Source of the DNA: Senimuribacter sp049852125
GTDB lineage: Bacteria; Bacillota; Clostridia; Peptostreptococcales; Anaerovoracaceae
NCBI RefSeq assembly: GCF_049852125.1
Contig: NZ_CP187532.1
Span: 744,001 to 808,000, forward strand
Length of the DNA stretch: 64,000 bases
Direction of reading: 5' to 3'
Each line of letters opens with the position of its first letter. Position 1 is the stretch's first letter. Under the pieces are notes generated by a model, which saw only the letters and a program-made list of their open reading frames with translations, searched no databases and had not been told where the DNA came from. Shown one piece after another: positions 8,923-17,865 of the stretch. The translations under genes and the position numbers were made by a program.

Positions 8923-9802
8923 TGACGTAGTAAAAGCCAGATCCCTATGGGTGGATGCATGGAGACGATTCAAAAAGAACAAGATGGCTGTAATCAGTCT
9001 GATCTTCCTGATATTGCTTGCAATGATCGGAATCGCTACTCTGGTGATTGATTGGGTCACAGACGACGCGATTTATGATTCGCTGGTAATCAAACAGGAT
9101 CTGACACAGCGTTTTCAGCCGCCGAGCGGCTCGCATATCCTGGGATTGGATGAATTCGGCAGAGATATTCTGCTGCGTATTTTGTGGGGAACCAGATATT
9201 CGCTGTTTATGAGTATCGCTGCTATCATGGCGGCAGGTATTGCGGGTACGGTAATCGGAGCTATAGCGGGTTACTATGGAGGTAAAGTGGATAATGTGAT
9301 TATGCGTCTCATGGACGTCATCTTATCTCTGCCATATCTTCTACTGGCTATCGCCATTGTCGCTGCTCTGGGTCCTGGACTGGTTAATGTACTTATATCA
9401 ATTGCAATCGGGTATATTCCGGAGTTTGCCCGCATTACGAGGGCGTCGGTCATGACGATTAGAGAGAGAGAATTTATTGAGGCGGCAAAGGCTGTGGGAG
9501 CATCCGACAGAACTATTATTTTCCGGCAGATTTTACCTAACGCCATGGCGCCGCTGATCGTTGAAGTGACAATGGCTATTGCAGGCGCAATCTTGTCTAT
9601 CGCAGGTCTGTCGTTCCTGGGATTGGGAATACAGCCTCCGCTTCCGGAATGGGGCGCGATGCTCACCAATGCTAGGGGCTATATCAGAGATGCGTGGCAT
9701 ATTACGGTATTTCCGGGACTGGTGATTCTGATCACAATCCTTGCGTTGAACATCATCGGCGACGGCCTGCGCGACGCGTTAGACCCGAAGCTGAAGAACT
9801 GA
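8891..9802 (+). CDS. Opp/Dpp-type ABC transporter permease 2 (DppC-like)
   Basis: Second membrane subunit, 303 residues, with the DppC-type N-terminal cytoplasmic stretch (SLWVDAWRRFKKNKMAVISL). The family motif GSHILGLDEFGRDILLRILWGTR precedes the main membrane domain, and the EAA loop is FIEAAKAVGASD. The GTG start at 8891 lies inside the preceding gene, with GGAGGAGG just upstream (8875-8882). It pairs with the preceding permease and is followed 20 bp later by the first ATPase. Confidence 0.94.
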   Translation: MENALQQQKSNDVVKARSLWVDAWRRFKKNKMAVISLIFLILLAMIGIATLVIDWVTDDAIYDSLVIKQDLTQRFQPPSGSHILGLDEFGRDILLRILWGTRYSLFMSIAAIMAAGIAGTVIGAIAGYYGGKVDNVIMRLMDVILSLPYLLLAIAIVAALGPGLVNVLISIAIGYIPEFARITRASVMTIREREFIEAAKAVGASDRTIIFRQILPNAMAPLIVEVTMAIAGAILSIAGLSFLGLGIQPPLPEWGAMLTNARGYIRDAWHITVFPGLVILITILALNIIGDGLRDALDPKLKN

Positions 9803-9822
9803 TATTGAGGAAGAAATGCTTT

Positions 9823-10809
9823 ATGGATAATATTTTAGAAATTAAAGACTTGGTCGTCCGATATGAAACAGAGGACGGTATTGTCAGGGCAGTCAATTCT
9901 GTTAATCTGACGATACCGCAAGGTTCTGCAGTGGGTCTTGTCGGTGAGACCGGTGCAGGAAAGACAACGCTGGCAAAATCTATCCTGCGGCTGATACAAT
10001 GGCCGCCAGGACGGATTGTCAGCGGCGAGATTGTATATCGTACACAGGACCTTACGAAAATTAGTGAAGAGGATATGTGCAAAATCAGAGGAAATGAAAT
10101 TTCCATGATATTTCAAGATCCTATGACGGCGCTGAATCCTGTTATGACTGTAGGAAAGCAAATTTCGGAGGTAATTGCGGTACATGAAAAGATATCTGCT
10201 GAGGAGGCAGATAAGAAAATGCGGGAGATGCTTGCTTTGGTAGGAATTGATCCTAGCCGCGCGGAGGAATACCCGCATCAATTCTCCGGTGGTATGAAGC
10301 AGCGCGTTGTGATTGCTATTGCGCTTGCGTGTAATCCAAACCTGTTAGTGGCAGATGAACCTACTACAGCCCTGGATGTGACGATACAGGCGCAGGTATT
10401 GGAGCTGATTAAACAGCTGCGAGAAAGACTGGGAACATCGATGCTGTTGATTACACATGATCTGGGTGTGGTAGCGCAGAACTGTGAATATGTGGCGATT
10501 ATGTATGCTGGTGAAATTGTAGAACAGGGAACGCTTCGTGACGTATTTAAAAATGGTGTTCATCCATATACACAGGGACTGTTTGATTCAATTCCGAAAT
10601 TAAACGAGGATACAGACCGGCTGCAGCCGATTGAGGGTTTGATGCCGGATCCGGCTAATCTGCCGGAAGGCTGCAAATTTCATCCGAGATGCAAATACGC
10701 GAAAGAGATATGCGCGTGTAAGTCGCCGGAAACCGTAGAATTAGAACAAGGACATAGTGTTTGCTGTCATCGTTTTGGCAGTGAAAAAGACGCATGGAAA
10801 GGAGCGTGA
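9823..10809 (+). CDS. Opp/Dpp-type ABC transporter ATPase 1 (DppD-like)
   Basis: ATP-hydrolysing subunit, 328 residues, starting MDNILEIKDL. Walker A is GETGAGKTT, the signature FSGGMKQRVVIAIAL, Walker B LLVADEPTTALD and the switch ITHDLGVV. The C-terminal oligopeptide-transporter extension has cysteines (CKFHPRCKYAKEICACKSPE) that in this family can form an iron-sulfur site. The start at 9823 is chosen for the GAGGAAGAA site at 9807-9815; upstream in-frame codons lie inside the permease gene. Confidence 0.94.
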   Translation: MDNILEIKDLVVRYETEDGIVRAVNSVNLTIPQGSAVGLVGETGAGKTTLAKSILRLIQWPPGRIVSGEIVYRTQDLTKISEEDMCKIRGNEISMIFQDPMTALNPVMTVGKQISEVIAVHEKISAEEADKKMREMLALVGIDPSRAEEYPHQFSGGMKQRVVIAIALACNPNLLVADEPTTALDVTIQAQVLELIKQLRERLGTSMLLITHDLGVVAQNCEYVAIMYAGEIVEQGTLRDVFKNGVHPYTQGLFDSIPKLNEDTDRLQPIEGLMPDPANLPEGCKFHPRCKYAKEICACKSPETVELEQGHSVCCHRFGSEKDAWKGA

Positions 10810-10813
10810 TTAG

Positions 10814-11800
10814 ATGAGTAAGGAGAAGTTACTTGAAGTCAGGCACCTGAAGAAATATTTCTCTACGCCAGCCGGGCAGCTTCACGCGGTTGACGACGTT
10901 ACCTTTGATATTGCAAAGGGAGAGACCCTTGGCGTTGTCGGAGAGTCGGGCTGCGGTAAATCCACTCTGGGCAGAGCGGTTTTGCGTCTGCATGAACCGA
11001 CGTCAGGAGAAGTGATATTTCGCGGAGAAAATATTCTGAAGTACAATAAAAATGAAATGAAGGAACTGAAAAAGGATATGCAGCTGATTTTCCAAGATCC
11101 GTTTTCTTCACTGAATCCGCGTATGACGGTAAGTCAGTCCATCGCGCTGCCTCTGATCATACAGGGTGTGATAAAGCAGAGAGATAAGGCGGCTCTGGAG
11201 AAGAAGGTACGCGAAATGATGGATCTGGTAGGTTTAGCGCAGCGTTTTGTCAATTCATACCCTCATGAGTTGGATGGCGGAAGACGGCAGCGTATTGGAA
11301 TTGCCAGAGCGCTGTCATTGAATCCGCAGTTTATCGTTTGTGACGAACCTGTTTCGGCTTTGGATGTTTCTATTCAGGCGCAGATTCTGAATTTAATGCA
11401 GGATTTGCAGCGAGATATGGGTCTGACATATATGTTCATTACCCATGATCTATCTGTTGTCAAGCATCTTGCAGATAAGATTATGGTTATGTACCTGGGA
11501 ACAGTGGTGGAATACTGTGATGTAAAGCAGCTTTTTGCAAAGCCTTTGCATCCGTATACGAAGGCATTGCTGTCAGCAATTCCAGTTCCTGATCCTGATG
11601 TGCAGATGGAAAGAATTATTTTGAAAGGTGAGATCAGCTCACCGATAGAGCCGAAAGCCGGCTGTCGCTTCGCGGGAAGATGTATTTACGCGACAGAAGC
11701 CTGCCGTGGTCAGGATATACCTTTGGTGGAAAGCGAACCAGGCCATTTTACTGCCTGCGCGCGCGTTCATGAAATAAATTATAAAAAGGAGGAAGTTTAA
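10814..11800 (+). CDS. Opp/Dpp-type ABC transporter ATPase 2 (DppF-like)
   Basis: Second ATPase subunit, 328 residues. Walker A is GESGCGKST and Walker B FIVCDEPVSALD, with FITHDLSVVKHLADKI for the switch region and the cysteine-bearing C-terminal extension (CRFAGRCIYATEAC). The signature reads LDGGRRQRIGIARAL instead of the usual LSGGQRQR, a serine-to-aspartate change. I believe this variant recurs in related clostridial OppF proteins, so loss of function is not inferred. It lies 4 bp after the DppD-like gene and 1 bp before the binding protein gene. Confidence 0.93.
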   Translation: MSKEKLLEVRHLKKYFSTPAGQLHAVDDVTFDIAKGETLGVVGESGCGKSTLGRAVLRLHEPTSGEVIFRGENILKYNKNEMKELKKDMQLIFQDPFSSLNPRMTVSQSIALPLIIQGVIKQRDKAALEKKVREMMDLVGLAQRFVNSYPHELDGGRRQRIGIARALSLNPQFIVCDEPVSALDVSIQAQILNLMQDLQRDMGLTYMFITHDLSVVKHLADKIMVMYLGTVVEYCDVKQLFAKPLHPYTKALLSAIPVPDPDVQMERIILKGEISSPIEPKAGCRFAGRCIYATEACRGQDIPLVESEPGHFTACARVHEINYKKEEV

Positions 11801-11801
11801 G

Positions 11802-13328
11802 ATGAAAAAAGTACTAACCCTAACTCTGGCTCTGTGCCTTATGTTAACCGCAGTATCATGCGGCGGAGGCGGCGGAGAGGAAACCGGCGGCGCAGTGAAG
11901 GATACGCTGACCTTTGTACAGGCGGCGGATATTACATCACTGGATCCGCATATTGGGAAGGAAACACCTGCTGTAACCGTAACGCGTCAGATCTTTGATA
12001 CGTTGCTTGTTATGGACGAGAACAACGAGCCTGCGCCATCTCTGGCAGAGAGCTTTGAACAGATTGATGAGAGGACGTATGAATTTAAACTGCGTCAGGA
12101 TGTGAAATTCCATGATGGTGAGGCTATGACGGCTGACGACGTAGTTTTCTCGCTGAACAGGGCAAGAAAATCCAACTACGTATCTTACGTTGTTGACGCC
12201 ATCAGCAAGGTTGAGAAAAAGGATGATTATACCGTAATCGTTAAGACTGAAGAACCTTACTCACCGTTGCTGTCAGCGCTGACCGTACCGTTTACGGCTA
12301 TCGTACCGCAGCATGCTGTAGAAGCTGACGAGGATGCTTTCGCGCTGAACCCAATCGGAACAGGTCCGTACAAATTTGTGGAATGGAAACAGGGTGAATA
12401 TGCTAAATTGGAAGCGAATGCTGATTACTTCCTGGGCGCGCCGAAAACCCAGAATGTGGTCATGAAAGTAGTTCCGGAAGCATCGCAGAGAGTTATCGCT
12501 GTTGAAACGGGTGAAGCGGATCTGGCTTACAATATTTCCGCTAACGATTCTAAGCGTGTAGAAGAGGATGAAAATCTGCAGATGTTTAAAGGACCTTCAC
12601 AGAGTGTTTTTTATCTGACGATTAACGAAAACAATGAGAAGTTTGCCGATAAAAGAGTGAGACAGGCAATCAGATATGCAATTGACAAAGACGCTATCGT
12701 AGAAACCATGCTGTATGGAGCAGGAATGCGGGCAGATTCTGTTATTCCGCCTAGCGCATTTGGATTTTCAGAAAAAGTACAGGCGTATGATCATAATATA
12801 GAGAAAGCAAAACAGTTGATGGCAGACGCTGGTTATCCGGATGGATTCTCCTGTACATTATCTGTAACAGATGATTCCGTAAAGAATGAAATTTGTCAGG
12901 TTATTCAGAACCAGCTGAAGGAGATCGGTATTGAAACCAGCATTCAGACGAAGGAATACGGCACATGGATTGATGAACTCGGAACTGGATCTCATGAATT
13001 ATCATATTCAGGATGGGTTTGTGTAACAGGCGATGCTGATTATACTTATTATTCTCTGTTCCATTCTACACAGGTAGGATATCCGGGGAACGACGCATTC
13101 TTAAAGAATAAGGATGTTGATAAGCTGGTAGTCGCAGCAAGAAGAACTGCGGATCCGGAAGAAAGACAGAAATACTATGATCAGCTTGAAGAACTGCTAG
13201 GCGATCTTTCTCCGTATGCGCCGCTGTATTATGATAGTGTTAATGTGGGCGCTACAAAGAAAGTGAGCGGTTTTACACCAGACGCTAACGGATATCATCT
13301 TTTACGTAATGTTGAGGTGACAGAATAA
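11802..13328 (+). CDS. Peptide-binding lipoprotein (SBP family 5)
   Basis: Extracellular solute receptor of the importer, 508 residues. The signal peptide MKKVLTLTLALCLMLTAVSC has a lipobox (TAVSC) with C20 as the lipidated residue, followed by a flexible GGGGGEETGG linker. Family-5 hallmarks are LTFVQAADITSLDPH near the mature N-terminus, VKFHDGEAMTADDVVFSL and NPIGTGPYKFVEW. AAGGAGGAAG precedes the ATG. Its TAA overlaps the next ATG by one base (TAATG), coupling it to the creatininase-family gene. Confidence 0.94.
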   Translation: MKKVLTLTLALCLMLTAVSCGGGGGEETGGAVKDTLTFVQAADITSLDPHIGKETPAVTVTRQIFDTLLVMDENNEPAPSLAESFEQIDERTYEFKLRQDVKFHDGEAMTADDVVFSLNRARKSNYVSYVVDAISKVEKKDDYTVIVKTEEPYSPLLSALTVPFTAIVPQHAVEADEDAFALNPIGTGPYKFVEWKQGEYAKLEANADYFLGAPKTQNVVMKVVPEASQRVIAVETGEADLAYNISANDSKRVEEDENLQMFKGPSQSVFYLTINENNEKFADKRVRQAIRYAIDKDAIVETMLYGAGMRADSVIPPSAFGFSEKVQAYDHNIEKAKQLMADAGYPDGFSCTLSVTDDSVKNEICQVIQNQLKEIGIETSIQTKEYGTWIDELGTGSHELSYSGWVCVTGDADYTYYSLFHSTQVGYPGNDAFLKNKDVDKLVVAARRTADPEERQKYYDQLEELLGDLSPYAPLYYDSVNVGATKKVSGFTPDANGYHLLRNVEVTE

Positions 13329-14089
13329 TGAGACTTGCAGAGATGACTTACTGGCAGGCAGAAGCTTATTTTCAGGAGCATGATACTGTGCTTCTGACCA
13401 TAGGCTGCCTGGAGAGCCATGGAAGCCATAACGTTCTTGGCGTTGATACCATGATACCAGAAAAGCTTCTAACTATGATTGAAGCGCGCACAGAAGTAGT
13501 AGCCGCTCCAGGGATACCGTATGGAGTATGTGAAGATATGACGAGCTTTTCGGGAACAGTGTCCCTGGGCGAAGACTGTATGTATCACCTTTTGACACGA
13601 ATTACTGACGGTCTGTTGGCGCATGGAGCCAAAAAGATTTTGTTTCTGAACGGACACGGGGGAAATATTCCGACGTTAAACCGCGTGTGCATTGAATTGA
13701 GCCGGAAGGGCGCGCTTGGAGTTCAACTTAACTGGTGGATTATGGCCGGACAGCTGAATCCCGCGTGGGCAGGCGGTCATGGCGGCGGTGAAGAAACTGC
13801 GGGTATGTTGGCGGTAAATCCGGATCTGGTGCATTTTGATCGTTTGCGGGAACAGGAACTTATCAACGATCTGGGCGCGGATTTTCCTACGGATGGATTC
13901 GACCGCGTAACTTTTGGAGGGATAGGCATCCCCGTACCCCGTGATGTGACACGGTATACAACCAACGGATGGATCGGACCTGATCATCCGAAAGACGCTA
14001 CGGTAGAGTGGGGCGAAGAAATGCTTACGGCTGTAGCTGACTATATCGCGGCTTTCGTAGAAGCTTTTGAAAAGGTGAAAGTGGAGTAG
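13328..14089 (+). CDS. Creatininase-family amidohydrolase
   Basis: A 253-residue metal-dependent amidohydrolase of the creatininase/formamide hydrolase family. Predicted metal ligands are E29 and H31 (CLESHGSH) and D40 (LGVDTM), with the FLNGHGGN motif and GGHGGGEETAG later. Its TAATG coupling to the importer receptor and the shared locus with iadA imply that it acts on the imported compound, perhaps a cyclic or modified dipeptide or amide. The precise substrate (creatinine or other) cannot be told from sequence. It is the last gene before the groESL unit. Confidence 0.88.
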   Translation: MRLAEMTYWQAEAYFQEHDTVLLTIGCLESHGSHNVLGVDTMIPEKLLTMIEARTEVVAAPGIPYGVCEDMTSFSGTVSLGEDCMYHLLTRITDGLLAHGAKKILFLNGHGGNIPTLNRVCIELSRKGALGVQLNWWIMAGQLNPAWAGGHGGGEETAGMLAVNPDLVHFDRLREQELINDLGADFPTDGFDRVTFGGIGIPVPRDVTRYTTNGWIGPDHPKDATVEWGEEMLTAVADYIAAFVEAFEKVKVE

Positions 14090-14120
14090 CCGCAGAAAAT
14101 ATATCCTGTGTAATTTTGAC

Positions 14121-14150
14121 AAGGCGTCCTTTTTCTTAAGGGCGCCTTTG
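14121..14150 (+). terminator. Possible terminator after the peptide-use operon
   Basis: AAGGCG(TCC) and GGGCGCCTT form a GC-rich stem (14121-14149) around a T-rich loop. The downstream T-run is poor, so termination may be weak. Confidence 0.45.
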
Positions 14151-14207
14151 CTGTAGAATGATGACGAAAAAAACGTGAAATTTCTTCAAAAAATTTCATA
14201 AAAAATA

Positions 14208-14236
14208 TTGACAATGGAGCAAGAAAGACCTACAAT
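14208..14236 (+). promoter_or_regulatory. Sigma-A promoter of groESL
   Basis: A perfect TTGACA (14208-14213) and TACAAT (14231-14236) with a 17-bp spacer, directly upstream of the CIRCE operator. Confidence 0.9.
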
Positions 14237-14247
14237 AGAGAAAGTGA

Positions 14248-14274
14248 TTAGCACTCGATTCGGATGAGTGCTAA
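14248..14274. promoter_or_regulatory. CIRCE operator (HrcA binding site)
   Basis: TTAGCACTC (14248-14256), a 9-bp spacer and GAGTGCTAA (14266-14274) form a perfect 9-9-9 CIRCE inverted repeat. It begins 11 bp after the -10 box, so HrcA bound here would block transcription until heat shock. Confidence 0.97.
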
Positions 14275-14322
14275 TAACAGAACGAATAGAATAAAGTACA
14301 TATAAATCAGGAGGTAGAGAAA

Positions 14323-14601
14323 ATGAGTTTTGGAATCAAGCCACTGGGCAGCAGAGTTGTCATCAAGAAATTAGAAGCCGAAGAAAAGACGCAGGGCGGC
14401 ATCATTCTTGCCAGCGCGGCAAAGGAAAAACCGCAGATGGCAGAGGTTGTAGCGGTAGGTCCTGGAACCAAGGATGAACCGATGGAACTGAAAGCAGGAG
14501 ATAAGGTTGTATTCTCCAAGTATGCCGGCACCGAGATTAAATATGACGGCGAAGAATATACCATCATGAGCCAGTCTGACATTCTGGCAACAGTAGAATA
14601 A
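14323..14601 (+). CDS. groES: Co-chaperonin GroES
   Basis: The heptameric lid of the GroEL folding chamber, 92 residues. It starts MSFGIKPLGSRVVIKKLEAEEKT, with the mobile loop KTQGGIILAS at about residues 21-30 and the conserved GDKVVFSKYAGTEIKYDGEEY. AGGAGGTAG precedes the ATG. Together with groEL it is controlled by the CIRCE element just upstream. Length is marginally shorter than the usual 94-97 residues but all core segments are present. Confidence 0.98.
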   Translation: MSFGIKPLGSRVVIKKLEAEEKTQGGIILASAAKEKPQMAEVVAVGPGTKDEPMELKAGDKVVFSKYAGTEIKYDGEEYTIMSQSDILATVE

Positions 14602-14626
14602 GGTTAAATTTGGGAGGTAAAGTAAA

Positions 14627-16258
14627 ATGGCAAAAGATTTATATTACGGAGAAGACGCCAGAAGAAAACTGCAGGCTGGCGTAGATAAACTGGCAGACAC
14701 TGTGAAAATTACACTGGGACCAAAGGGCAGAAACGTTTTGATCAATAAATCCTTCGGTTCTCCGCTGATCACCAATGACGGCGTTACTATCGCAAGAGAA
14801 ATTGAACTGGAAGACGCAGTAGAAAATATGGGCGCCCAGCTTGTAAAGGAAGTTGCAACCAAGACCAATGACGTAGCAGGCGACGGTACTACTACCGCAA
14901 CACTGCTGGCACAGATTATCATCAAAGAAGGATTCAAAAATGTCGCGGCAGGCGCAAACCCGATGGTACTCAAGAGAGGTATCCAGGGCGCGGTAGAAAC
15001 TGCTGTAGAAAAGATCGCGACCATTTCCAAGAAAGTAGAAACCAAGGAAAGCATCGCACAGGTTGCTTCCGTTTCCGCTGCTGACGAAAACATCGGCGCG
15101 CTGATTGCTGAAGCAATGGAAAAAGTTGGTAACGATGGTGTTATCACTGTAGAAGAAGCAAAATCTCTGGGTACTACTTTAGATGTAGTGGAAGGTATGC
15201 AGTTTGATAGAGGATATCTGTCAGCATACATGGTAAGCGACACAGAAAAGATGGAAGCCGTCATGGAAAATCCTCTGATTCTGCTGACTGACAAGAAAAT
15301 CAGCAACATTCAGGAATTACTGCCGCTTCTGGAACAGGTTGTTAAGATGGGCAGAAAGCTCTTAATCGTTGCAGAGGATGTAGAGGGCGAAGCTTTGACT
15401 ACACTTGTTCTCAACAAACTGAGAGGCACCATCGACTGCGTGGCAGTGAAAGCGCCTGGTTTTGGCGACAGAAGAAAGGCTATGATGGAAGATATCGCTG
15501 TTCTGACAGGCGGCGTAGTGATCAGCGAAGAAGTTGGCTACGATCTGAAAGAAGCTACTTTAGATATGTTGGGTCAGGCTGCAACTGTAAAAGTTGACAA
15601 GGATTCTACCGTTATCGTCAACGGCTCTGGCGAAAAAGCAGACATCACAGCAAGAATCAACGCGATTAAGAAGCAGATTGAGGAGACTGAATCTGAATTT
15701 GATAAGGAAAAACTGCAGGAAAGACTAGCGAAACTGTCCGGCGGTGTTGCAGTTATCAAGGTTGGCGCAGCTACAGAAACTGAACTGAAGGAAAGAAAGC
15801 TGAGAATTGAAGATGCTCTCAACGCAACGAAGGCAGCAGTAGAAGAAGGTATCGTTGCAGGCGGCGGCGTAGCGCTTTGCAGCGCAATCGACGCAGTTTC
15901 CAAGTATGTAGAAACACTGGAAGGCGACGAAAGAACCGGCGCGAAGATTATCGAAAGAGCTTTGGAAGAACCAGTTAGACAGATTGCTGAAAACGCAGGC
16001 TTTGAAGGCAGCGTAGTTGTTGCTGAAGTGAAGAAGCAGAAAGTTGGCTATGGTTTCAACGCGGCGACAGAGGAATACGTAGACATGATCGAAGCAGGTA
16101 TCGTAGACCCTGTAAAGGTAACTCGTTCCGCACTGCAGAACGCAGCGTCCGCATCCGCAATGCTTCTGACGACTGAAGCGGGTATCGTAGATATCAAAGA
16201 AGATGCGCCTGCAATGCCGGCAGGTATGCCAGGCGGCGGCATGGGCGGTATGATGTAA
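14627..16258 (+). CDS. groEL: Chaperonin GroEL
   Basis: The 60-kDa ATP-dependent chaperonin, 543 residues and full length. ATP-site motifs GPKGRNVLI and GDGTTTATLLAQ are intact, as are the apical-domain segment GYLSAYMVSDTEKMEA and the C-terminal Gly-Met tail (MPGGGMGGMM). It follows groES by 25 bp with GGGAGGT as ribosome binding site. A single complete groESL pair is seen in this window. Confidence 0.98.
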   Translation: MAKDLYYGEDARRKLQAGVDKLADTVKITLGPKGRNVLINKSFGSPLITNDGVTIAREIELEDAVENMGAQLVKEVATKTNDVAGDGTTTATLLAQIIIKEGFKNVAAGANPMVLKRGIQGAVETAVEKIATISKKVETKESIAQVASVSAADENIGALIAEAMEKVGNDGVITVEEAKSLGTTLDVVEGMQFDRGYLSAYMVSDTEKMEAVMENPLILLTDKKISNIQELLPLLEQVVKMGRKLLIVAEDVEGEALTTLVLNKLRGTIDCVAVKAPGFGDRRKAMMEDIAVLTGGVVISEEVGYDLKEATLDMLGQAATVKVDKDSTVIVNGSGEKADITARINAIKKQIEETESEFDKEKLQERLAKLSGGVAVIKVGAATETELKERKLRIEDALNATKAAVEEGIVAGGGVALCSAIDAVSKYVETLEGDERTGAKIIERALEEPVRQIAENAGFEGSVVVAEVKKQKVGYGFNAATEEYVDMIEAGIVDPVKVTRSALQNAASASAMLLTTEAGIVDIKEDAPAMPAGMPGGGMGGMM

Positions 16259-16291
16259 AGCTCAGTCGACTATATATAATGTGTGAATAAA

Positions 16292-16328
16292 AGGCAGGGC
16301 GTGCTTTGTAGCGGCCCTGTCTTTCTTT
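16292..16328 (+). terminator. Intrinsic terminator of groESL
   Basis: GGCAGGGC (16293-16300) pairs with GCCCTGTC (about 16314-16321, one G-T pair) and is followed by TTTCTTT. Confidence 0.8.
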
Positions 16329-16361
16329 AGTGCGCAGGTTAAACCGTACCCTATGGGTAGA

Positions 16362-16518
16362 ATGTAGAGTTACAATTGATGTGACACCTTGCCCATAGAA
16401 AAAGGCGATAGAATCTGTTAGAATGTTAATTATCACAAAACATATCTGAAACGAATCCTAGCGCCATGAATATTTTAACACAAACTCAGGGATATTTGCC
16501 CCGTGAAATTTCTACTCG
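16362..16518 (-). repeat. 157-bp dispersed repeat, copy A
   Basis: Read on the minus strand, this segment aligns almost end to end with 62148-62305 on the plus strand. By eye identity is around 80%, with long exact blocks such as TTAACATTCTAACAGAT and GTTTGTGTTAAAATA. It codes for nothing obvious. Both copies have a -10-like TAAAAT, then a hairpin-capable arm, then CTATCGC followed by a T-run, suggesting a small transcription unit or a dispersed non-coding element. The arm pairing is weaker in this copy. Confidence 0.75.
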
Positions 16519-17688
16519 TTTCTACGCAGTAAAACTCTATAGCCGCAATCCGAATCCCAGAATAAGATAGTAGAAGCCGCCGCGCAGCTTTTCATCATCT
16601 TTTTGTTGTATGTTGCGTTAGTCCATGAAAAAACGCAGGTTTTTGAGATATTTTTGTTGGTTGTTGCGCGACCTGTTCAATTATATCCCAGGTTCTGTTA
16701 TGTTTTACTATATTTTATCAAAAAAGAGTATAATATCCTGTACAATTTCTTTGTTTGCGCAACATCCTGAAAAAGGGTAGTCAAAAGCTGCGTTTTTTAG
16801 TGGGTGCACGCAACTTACCCCCAAAAACAAGCAAATACCTGCGCGCATCATATCTATCATATTATCTATCGTAGGCAGCTCACGTCGCAAAGTTCTGTTT
16901 TTCGTGCGTTTTCCATGTTACTGTGGATGCTCTTTATTGCAATTTGCCATATTTTATGGTACGCTTATATTCGGAATCTGCATATCAGAACCTACCGTTT
17001 TATGTGCAGCGTCCGCATTTGGCAGTAGATCATAAAAGAACCGATGTATAACCGGATGCCGGAGATGCTAGTCTGTATAACTAACGAATGCACCTTCTTT
17101 AGTCCCATGAAGCAGGCTGGCACGCGGCAATATGGATGATAATATCACACACAACACACACTTTATCATACATACCGGATAACAGCAGTTTTTGAAACGA
17201 TCTACCGCCTTTTGTTTTTTGTGATACTGGAAAATGCCGATTAGATGATTTGTTGTTTTTGTTCTGTGCCGCGTATAGTAAGGGATCAATGAAAGGGCTG
17301 AATTTGCAGGCATTTGGGATTTTGCATGGTATAGTACCTGATCAGAAAAGTGTTTTTGTGTTTTTTCTGTGATGGAGTAGAATAAAGTTAATTAGTCAAA
17401 TCCGCTGAATATGCAGGTTCAACTAATCTTAGCCACAAGGGTATAGGGCAGAAAAATAAGATTTTTTGCTGGTGTTCCATAATTTACTATTGGAAAACCG
17501 ATAGTTTTATGGTATAATGTGAACAAATGAGATAAGAGTGAAGAATGAAGCATGAACCGAACCCATCCGGATTGTGTACGAGCGTTGATACATAAGGATT
17601 TCCACTTATGTCCAATGTCGAAATTTAGCACTTTTTTTGCTAAAAATTAGAAAAAACGCTTGCCAAGATGGGAAGGTTTGGGTTATAC
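16519..17688. other. Non-coding stretch of about 1.2 kb
   Basis: Only short open frames without ribosome binding sites or recognisable products are present on either strand. It includes two similar T-rich blocks containing TTTTTGTTG and TGTTGCG (about 16595-16670) and a candidate small-RNA unit near 17490-17648. The base composition is AT-rich and looks like decayed or regulatory sequence upstream of the first surface-protein gene. Confidence 0.5.
17490..17648 (+). ncRNA. Candidate small transcript
   Basis: TTGGAA (17490-17495) and TATAAT (17513-17518) are spaced 17 bp apart. The spacer carries an imperfect inverted repeat (ACTATTGG/CCGATAGT). About 110 nt downstream, TTTAGCA and TGCTAAA enclose a T-rich loop and may form a terminator-like hairpin; an internal ACATAAG/CTTATGT stem is also present. 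There is no open frame of note between them. This is an inference from promoter and hairpin spacing only. Confidence 0.3.
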
Positions 17689-17865
17689 TCATTGTGAACT
17701 GTAATTTCATTTACCAGTTTTGCGCAAAAACGCGTATAACTATAATCTTAAAAAAAGAACTAAAAAGAGGGAGGAATTCTTAAAATGAAGAAATTTTTAA
17801 CAGTGCTTCTTGCATTGTCAGTTGTCTTCACTTATAGCTTCAGCGCTGTAGGAACTGCTTTTGCA
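17689..17865 (+). repeat. Surface-gene 5' cassette, copy 1 (promoter, leader, signal peptide)
   Basis: 96 bp upstream plus the 81-bp signal-peptide coding segment recur almost exactly (a differing final base in copy 2) at 27023-27199 and, inverted, at 35769-35945. The cassette contains TTTTGC-17-TATAAT (TATAAT at 17741-17746 here) and GAGGGAGGAATT as ribosome binding site. A further promoter-like TTGCCA-18-TATACT (17660-17689) lies just upstream of copy 1 only. Confidence 0.9.

Noticed and set aside
14644..15309. Minus-strand frame of 221 codons opposite groEL
   Set aside because: It mirrors the regular codon pattern of groEL and has no start signal.
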